Assembly: GCA_038087015.1 (NCBI GenBank)
Contig: JASBNA010000030.1
Span: forward strand, 62,001-126,000
Length of the DNA stretch: 64,000 nucleotides
Direction: 5' to 3'
Source of the DNA: Cerrena zonata
Lineage: Eukaryota; Basidiomycota; Agaricomycetes; Polyporales; Cerrenaceae
Shown here: in pieces, positions 58,576 through 64,000 of the stretch
How positions within the stretch are numbered: the first letter of the stretch is position 1
How the letters are laid out: the number at the start of each line of letters is the position of its first letter
Made by a program: the position numbers and the translations under genes
Notes under the pieces: generated by a model
The model's database searches: none
Seen by the model: only the letters and a program-made list of their open reading frames with translations
What the model was told of the DNA's origin: nothing

Positions 58576-60958
58576 TTAATCCACCCCGATATCCCATCCC
58601 GGGTAATCAAGGTTTGCATAATCCACAGTCAGGATACCACTTTTATCTAACAGAGGAAATCGCTGTCTAACCTTCGGGAATGTCATGTACATGCCGCTTA
58701 GGGCAATGGGAAGAGTGGTTGGAAACATTTCAATCCTAACTTCCTTCAAATATGAAAATCTCTCGTTGGCAAGATAACCATCCAGTACGCCAAGGTCATC
58801 AATGTGAGACTCTTCCTCGATGTACACGACAATAGTAAGGACTTCCAAGTGAGGCATATGTCCCGGGATTTGAGAGAGAAAATGTTGAATGCTGGGGAGC
58901 TCCTCTTCTACCTCCCAGGTATCTTTCGAGCCATACAGACGCAATGTCCGGAGATTCTTGAGACGTGAGATGTCAATTTCGCTGTCTATTATCATACCGT
59001 TGTCAATTAATGTTGAGAGAGGGTAGCGCTAGACATCACTTACTTTCCAACGCATTAAGTGATGTCGATACTTGCAGATATTGTAAATTCGGGGATTGAC
59101 CAAGCGAAACGAGCATTTTGTTCAGAGAAGAAGGCGATACATTGGGCCCCATCTCCAGGGAATGTAGGCAGTCGCTATGGAACTCAGGATGAAACCACCC
59201 TGAAAGCTGTTCGAATTCCAAGAAAGGGTATTCAGTGTATGGGGCGGTATCGATAAGGAGAGTCTGGAGCGCAGGCGGTGGATGGAAAATGGGGTAGAAG
59301 ATCGGTCCATCCGACAGCTTTTCACTGGACTTCATATCTGCGGCGGCAGTAGCATCTGCAACGTCTGAGGCTGAGTCATGGTCGGGGAGCCTGACATCAG
59401 GTAAGAGAGCAGTCGTTGCTGAGGACTCAGGCTCATCTCGTAGAACGCACGTATTGGGATGAGAGAAATCGGTGACAATGAGAGCCACTCGATTCAATCC
59501 GCGTAGTGCGCGAACAATGGCTGTGAGGCTGTTTGGGCCCATCTGACATCGTACGAGATTCAGCGTCGTTACGGACGTCATCGTGGCAAGCCTCGGGATC
59601 CACCCAGCAAAAGCCTCCCAATCCTCCCGGCGAGAACTGACTTGTGCAAAGCCGACAAGCTCGAGAGTATGCACATTGGATAGGGGTTGTCCAAGAATGG
59701 TCGGAAACAGGTATAGTCCTGTATCGAGATCTTCTGCCACGTCTCTCAGCGGCTGCCTATATATATCTGAATATGGTACACTCTTTCCTTCTAGACGGAT
59801 CTTCTTTATCCACCCAGATATATCAGGCTCCTCACATAGCTGCGTTGCGAGATTTTTGAAGTCCTTGGGACCCCGCAGAACGAGGAAGCGAAATATGTAA
59901 GGTCGGGAAGCCGCCCGCCACCTCGAACATGTCAAAGCACACGCTCTCAGGGTCCTGTATGATTCGCAGTCGACATGCTTATCGTCCCAGAAGTACCCAA
60001 GGATGAGGTGATGTAGTTCTAGAGGAAGAAGAGACCCTTTTCCTGCAATGCACGTGGATATCAACGTGGAGCTACGAAAAAAATGAAGCCTTGAACCTAC
60101 CGGCATCGGGGTCTTTTGACACGCCTTCAGATTTCGCTTCGGCCAGTTTCTGATCTTTGTCATTACTTAGGAGGACATAATTCAGATAAAGATCTCATGT
60201 TTTCGGGCGGACATGCTACATACCGATCAGCTTTCGTCGTTTTATCGTCCGTCGATGGTTGGGTTATACCAGCAGCTGCACTACATATCAATCAGTCAAT
60301 GAGCATCGACATTAGGAATTAAACTAGACATAGAGCTTACAGGGAGTCTCTCTCATCGCGTTCCGAGCCGTCATCCTTTTGCGAGCGGCCAACGGTCTCT
60401 GGATGAGGGTCCTCAGTGGAATGTGATCCTTCCGCAACGCAAGTATGCCTTGAGAGGACAATTAAGGCTTCCGTCACCCCGCCGACAATAACTGTACTCA
60501 CGTAGAGATACTTTCACCTTCCTCCTCTACAACATTTTCTAAGGGAGGAATCGGAGTATCAACAGATTTGGTATGAGGTTTTGTGTCACTAGCGTCCGGC
60601 AATAGCGGCGGGGTGGGGTTAGAAACAGTTCTGCTATAACGTCCGACATCTTTTTCCACTGCAAGCAAATATAAAGCTTACGTTACGTCAAGTGTGGAGT
60701 GGGTACTGGAGGAACGACTCCCGGTATGACTACTACTGCCATGAGATTTACGAGAACGTTTCACAGGTTTCCTGCGGGGTGTTCTGTTGAGTGCTGACAG
60801 AAGGGCACAGAAAACAGACAGTAGACTTACGAAGAGAGGTCAAGGCTAGCGTCTTCTGTAGACCGTTTCGAAATCTTCGTAGAATGCAAGCTGTGGGCCA
60901 GATGAAGATCGAGATTATGACGTTGTTTCAGCACGTACCGTGGCGACGACCGCTTCAT
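58576..60958 (-). CDS. F-box / leucine-rich-type protein with disordered N-terminus
   Basis: I join eight exons. ATG at 60958 gives MKRSSPRYVLKQRHN, followed by basic and Ser-rich segments (PRRKPVKRSRKSHGSSSHTG, DTKPHTKSVDTPIPPLENVV, EDPHPETVGRSQKDDGSERD). The F-box follows: GKGSLLPLELHHLILGYFWD, then CALTCSRWRAASRPYIFRFL. Leucine-rich pieces after it include LSNVHTLELVGFAQVSS, SVTTLNLVRCQMGPNSL, LKNLRTLRLYGS and HLEVLTIVVYIEEESH. F-box proteins recruit substrates to SCF ubiquitin ligases. Agaricomycetes carry many such genes. A shorter model starting at 60163 would lack the basic N-terminus; the upstream exons splice in frame, so I prefer the long one. Stop at 58576-58578. Confidence 0.75.
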
Positions 60959-61783
60959 ATGGGGGTCAATACCAGATGTTATTCAGTGTAGTACGAAAGC
61001 AGACCTTGGTTCGAAAGGAAGCCGTGGCAATGGAAACCAAGGTTGAGATCTTTGAGACGGTATTGTCTTAGTTGCATTATTGTTTGTTCCACATTTGGTA
61101 TTTCGCACAAGGGATCCCCAGGGACATCAGCAAAATGAAAAATGTACACGCCACATATCACTCGTCCAACGTCAGGCCGGCCAACGCATGACGAGCTCGA
61201 TTGGGGTACCGATATTAGACAGACAATATCAGCCTCAAGACGACGGTAGTCCAGTTCAAGTTATCCTCACGAGATGGTACTACTTGAAGTCACTGCCGCA
61301 GGCATGGCTTCCATATATAACATTTCAAGCGCCGTTCAACTCACTTCTAACTTCCGAGGAGTCAAGCCATTCACTGGTACTGGCAGGCCGTGGTTCATGA
61401 CGCGGTCAAAGGACCTTGCTCTTCGTAATACGAATCGTACCGAATCTTACGCCTTGTGACCCTGGCGACAATTTGATGTAGAAACATTCTTGCATCGAGA
61501 TACGCCCCTAGACCCGGGGGAACACTCACGAGGCGAGGACATGGCAATGGCGACGAAGACAATACCTTCAAGTCGCCATGGATTTGCCTGCAGCCCATTG
61601 AGCCACTCCCTGTAATAAGAATGCATTGTCCGTCTTACAGACACTCTTGTGTGCAGTGCATATGCCCTACGCCTTCGCATATAAAGGCCGACTCGTAAAA
61701 CAACTTGTAGCAGCAGCATTGCTCAACTCTCTATCGTGTCTGCAACTTGAACCTCACCACTCCTTCGTCTATACAGAACGCCA
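60959..61783. other. Intergenic, divergent promoter side
   Basis: Separates the F-box gene (-) and the C2H2 gene (+). A 90-codon minus frame (61447-61719, MLLLQVVLRVGLYMRRRRAY) and a 61-codon plus frame (61274-61459) have no domain; a small gene cannot be excluded. Confidence 0.4.
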
Positions 61784-62799
61784 ATGGAAGAAATCAATTT
61801 GAATGAGGTAAGAATATAAATATATCTCTACTACAGCATTACTCACGTTGAATCATCTTCCTTCAATTTTCAGTATTTCGAAGGCATTCCTGCCGATCGA
61901 ACATGCCCCTCCGAATCGTGCCCACACATAAGCGAGACAGACATCGAGTTCAGAGATCATCTCTGGACACACAAGGAGGCTGAAGCAGGTCGGCCTATCA
62001 GTAACAAAGAAAGGTGCAGTGTTTTACTTTGTTTTAATTTATCACTACTAATCGGGTTACACTCTCTAGATTGAACAAATGCCCTCATCCTGATTGTCAA
62101 AATGCGACATTCAATAGTTCAATCATAAGACATATGAATACACAGTGAGATAATACTTCTATTTCACTATACGAACAGTTTGTATATTGATTCGTATCTA
62201 GCACTGGAGGAAGGTCACATATGTGTCCTCATCTCGTTAGCTGGGAACCCAATGAACGTGAACTTTGTTGGCATAGTACCTCACGGTATGCCACCCTCAT
62301 GGGTCATAGGAAATCACACCATGGTTATGATCCGCGACATCTCACTGCTACCGACCCATGGGTTGAGCCAGCCGATATAGCTCTATCTAATGCGAAGCTG
62401 TGTTTCAGTAAAGATGTAGCAAAAGCCGAAGCCGTGGACGGTGACAACGATAATGTACCACAGAATCATGCTGATCCACCCCCAGTTGTCAACGCACCAG
62501 GAAATGCCCCGGCAGCAGGACACCAGATCCCTCAGCCTCAACTTCAGGTCCCCCTTCCAAACGCTCCCCCAGCAGGTGGTCACTACGCTCCTGGAGCCCA
62601 TCAACAAGGCGCAGCCTTCGCTGGAATGAATCACGGACCACAGGGACCATTCCCCGGTGCGGCTCATGCCCACGGACAACCTCACGCTGTACCTGGTGGT
62701 CCTTTGCACCTGAGGCGGGTCGAAGTGACAAGGATTTCCCACATCCCTCATCCCCTTGGACATATTGTAACTGAAATCGAGAAGCGTACATACGCCTGA
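61784..62799 (+). CDS. C2H2-like zinc-finger protein
   Basis: Exon 1 is short (61784-61807, MEEINLNE). Exon 2 starts at 61874: YFEGIPADRTCPSESCPHIS..FRDHLWTHK forms a first finger with CxxxxC and HxxxxH. Exon 3 gives LNKCPHPDCQNATFNSSIIR..HMNTHTGG as the second, and after the intron ending at about 62198 SHMCPHLVSWEPNERELC..HRKSHHG a third with a longer Cys spacing. The C-terminal half is Pro/Gly/His-rich and disordered (NAPPAGGHYAPGAHQQGAAF), ending EIEKRTYA. Likely a DNA-binding regulator or a nuclear protein; no target can be inferred. Not related to the ZnF-RING array beyond the fold. Confidence 0.78.
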
Positions 62800-63245
62800 G
62801 TGCCGAAACTCCCGCTTTCAACAGGCTCAATCATTTCTCCTATTCTCACTCTCGACCATACTCTCCTTGATGTTATGGCCTGTCTCTCGTATCTCACATT
62901 CTGTCATGGTTATTTTGAAATGTCCGTCAAAAAATGTAAACAATATCATCATTTTTCATTCTTGCAATGGAACGATTGGAAGACTTTATCCCGACATGTT
63001 GGAGGAGTTTGTCTTATGAGAATCGTATTCTAAACATCCCTCTTTGTGCGAAAGGGGGGTCGATATTCTTTCCAATACCACACCCACAGAAAGCAACCTT
63101 TGTTAACATCTCCTAAACTCCGAGTTTTTCAATGACAGCAAGCTAACCGACCAGTACTAGCGTGAATCCACCTAAGTGCAACAAAAGTCAATATTAACAT
63201 TAATAGAGGGGTGGATGGTTATGTTACGTAGTATATAATGTAAGT
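62800..63245. other. Convergent 3' intergenic region
   Basis: 3' UTRs of the C2H2 gene and the isoleucyl-tRNA synthetase. No gene seen. Confidence 0.5.
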
Positions 63246-64000
63246 CTAATTTCGAAGCACGTTTGTACATCTAGCACAGACCGGTTCCTCTGCGACGCGA
63301 GTATGCAAATAACATCGTGGACAACGCTCATAGTCAGACTGGCGAGCCCTTGCGAGAACGGTGTGCATAATTCGGTTTGTCCCGTCACTGGTTGGAATGT
63401 TAAGAGTCAATGTTTGCCAATCGATACTTTGGTCAGACATCGGCTCTGTCAGTTCCTGAATATTCACGGAAGAAACCCCAAACAGGTTTTCTGGTCTATA
63501 CGTGTTCTCTGCGAAAGGTTTCAATAGCAAGTCGGGTGAAAGGTACCAGAATTTACTGACGTAGGGTACTCGCGATGGATGCGGAGTTTAATCCTGGTTG
63601 TGCGTAGAAATTTAGATCTATCTGTGCGCTGGAAGCATTGCGAATTCGTCTAAGTTGAGTTAGCAAAGGTAATGTTTACACATTCAAAAGTGAAAGACTC
63701 ACCCGTCTCGACGTGCTTTCTCAAGAACATCCATTACATCTGAGCGGAGACGAAGTACTGCTTCCATGTCTCGCTCGAGCTTGATATCATGCCATTCATC
63801 ACTCTAGTCTGCACTTGAGCGTCGGTTTGATGCAGCTGAACAAGAAACACATACGAGTGGAGTCCAAGGTTTTGTGAACACCGAAGGGACATCGGCCTGG
63901 TCTTTGTGTAGAACTTGATTTACTTCCTCCGCCAAATGAGGAAGAATGGGGGCGACCATCCGAACAAGAGTTTCCAAAACCTAGCATGATCTAGCATCAG
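63246..64000 (-). CDS. Isoleucyl-tRNA synthetase, mitochondrial type, C-terminal end
   Basis: Partial gene leaving the window on the right. At least three exons: LETLVRMVAPILPHLAEEVN (anticodon-binding domain with the PILPHLAEE mark), KLERDMEAVLRLRSDVMDVL, the short RRIRNASSAQIDLNFYAQPG, FWYLSPDL and a last exon ending with a zinc-type motif CPRCYLHTRV..CARCTNVLRN. The CxxC..CxxC tail is typical of bacterial and mitochondrial IleRS, where it contacts tRNA. The enzyme charges tRNA-Ile in mitochondria. Catalytic HIGH and KMSKS lie outside the window, so assignment rests on this end only. Confidence 0.8.

Noticed and set aside
61447..61719. 90-codon minus-strand frame starting MLLLQVVLRVGLYMRRRRAY
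   Set aside because: A hydrophobic start followed by basic residues, but no cleavage site, domain or consistent continuation; left as unannotated.
1..64000. CRISPR arrays, insertion sequences, long terminal repeats
   Set aside because: No regularly spaced repeats, transposase motifs or paired terminal repeats were seen, and the gene structure is eukaryotic.

Overview
This window reads as nuclear DNA of a filamentous basidiomycete, most likely an Agaricomycete. Nearly every gene is cut by many 45-75 nt introns with GT..AG borders. The set includes families typical of mushrooms: a DUF6534 membrane protein, DUF4336 proteins, a CPAF-like S41 peptidase, F-box proteins, and an expanded Cys-rich multi-TM orphan family. 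Two nuclear intron-containing tRNA-Leu genes confirm eukaryotic DNA. All gene models below were spliced by eye and no search was run.

Layout. 1-0.76 kb: 3' end of an oxysterol-binding protein. 1.07-1.78 kb (-): single-pass membrane protein with a Ser/Pro repeat stalk. 4.3-7.2 kb (+): secreted S41 peptidase 1. 7.7-9.25 kb (-): NIPA-type Mg transporter, divergent from 9.7-12.9 kb (+) aminopeptidase P. 13.5-15.0 kb (+): ASA1-like WD40 protein. 15.0-17.0 kb (-): secreted serine carboxypeptidase. 17-20.3 kb: gene-poor. 20.4-22.3 kb (+): aldehyde dehydrogenase. 22.5-24.0 kb (-): multi-TM orphan 1, followed by tRNA-Leu(AAG) (-).

25.6-33 kb is an accessory island. It holds a DUF6534 gene, three intact copies and one fossil of a tiny secreted Cys peptide gene (about 46-47 residues, ending around a CxCGIC motif), a frameshifted cytochrome P450, and a chimeric segmental duplication that flanks the P450. 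33.6-39.3 kb: a divergent pair of DUF4336 genes, an alpha/beta hydrolase and a decayed third DUF4336 copy. 39.6-46.1 kb: three tandem zinc-finger genes, two ending in a RING finger, built almost one exon per finger. 46.7-49.7 kb: S41 peptidase 2. 50.0 kb: second tRNA-Leu(AAG). 50.2-51.9 kb: coiled-coil protein. 52.5-58.1 kb: three tandem multi-TM orphan copies, the middle one dead. 58.6-61.0 kb (-): F-box protein. 61.8-62.8 kb (+): C2H2 protein. 63.2-64 kb (-): C-terminal end of a mitochondrial-type isoleucyl-tRNA synthetase.

Housekeeping genes sit at both edges and around 8-15 kb. The middle is shaped by local duplication and decay. The best candidates for undescribed biology are the CGIC micro-peptide family, the Cys-rich multi-TM family, and the exon-per-finger ZnF-RING array with its conserved upstream element. 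No shared pathway linking these families can be shown from sequence alone.
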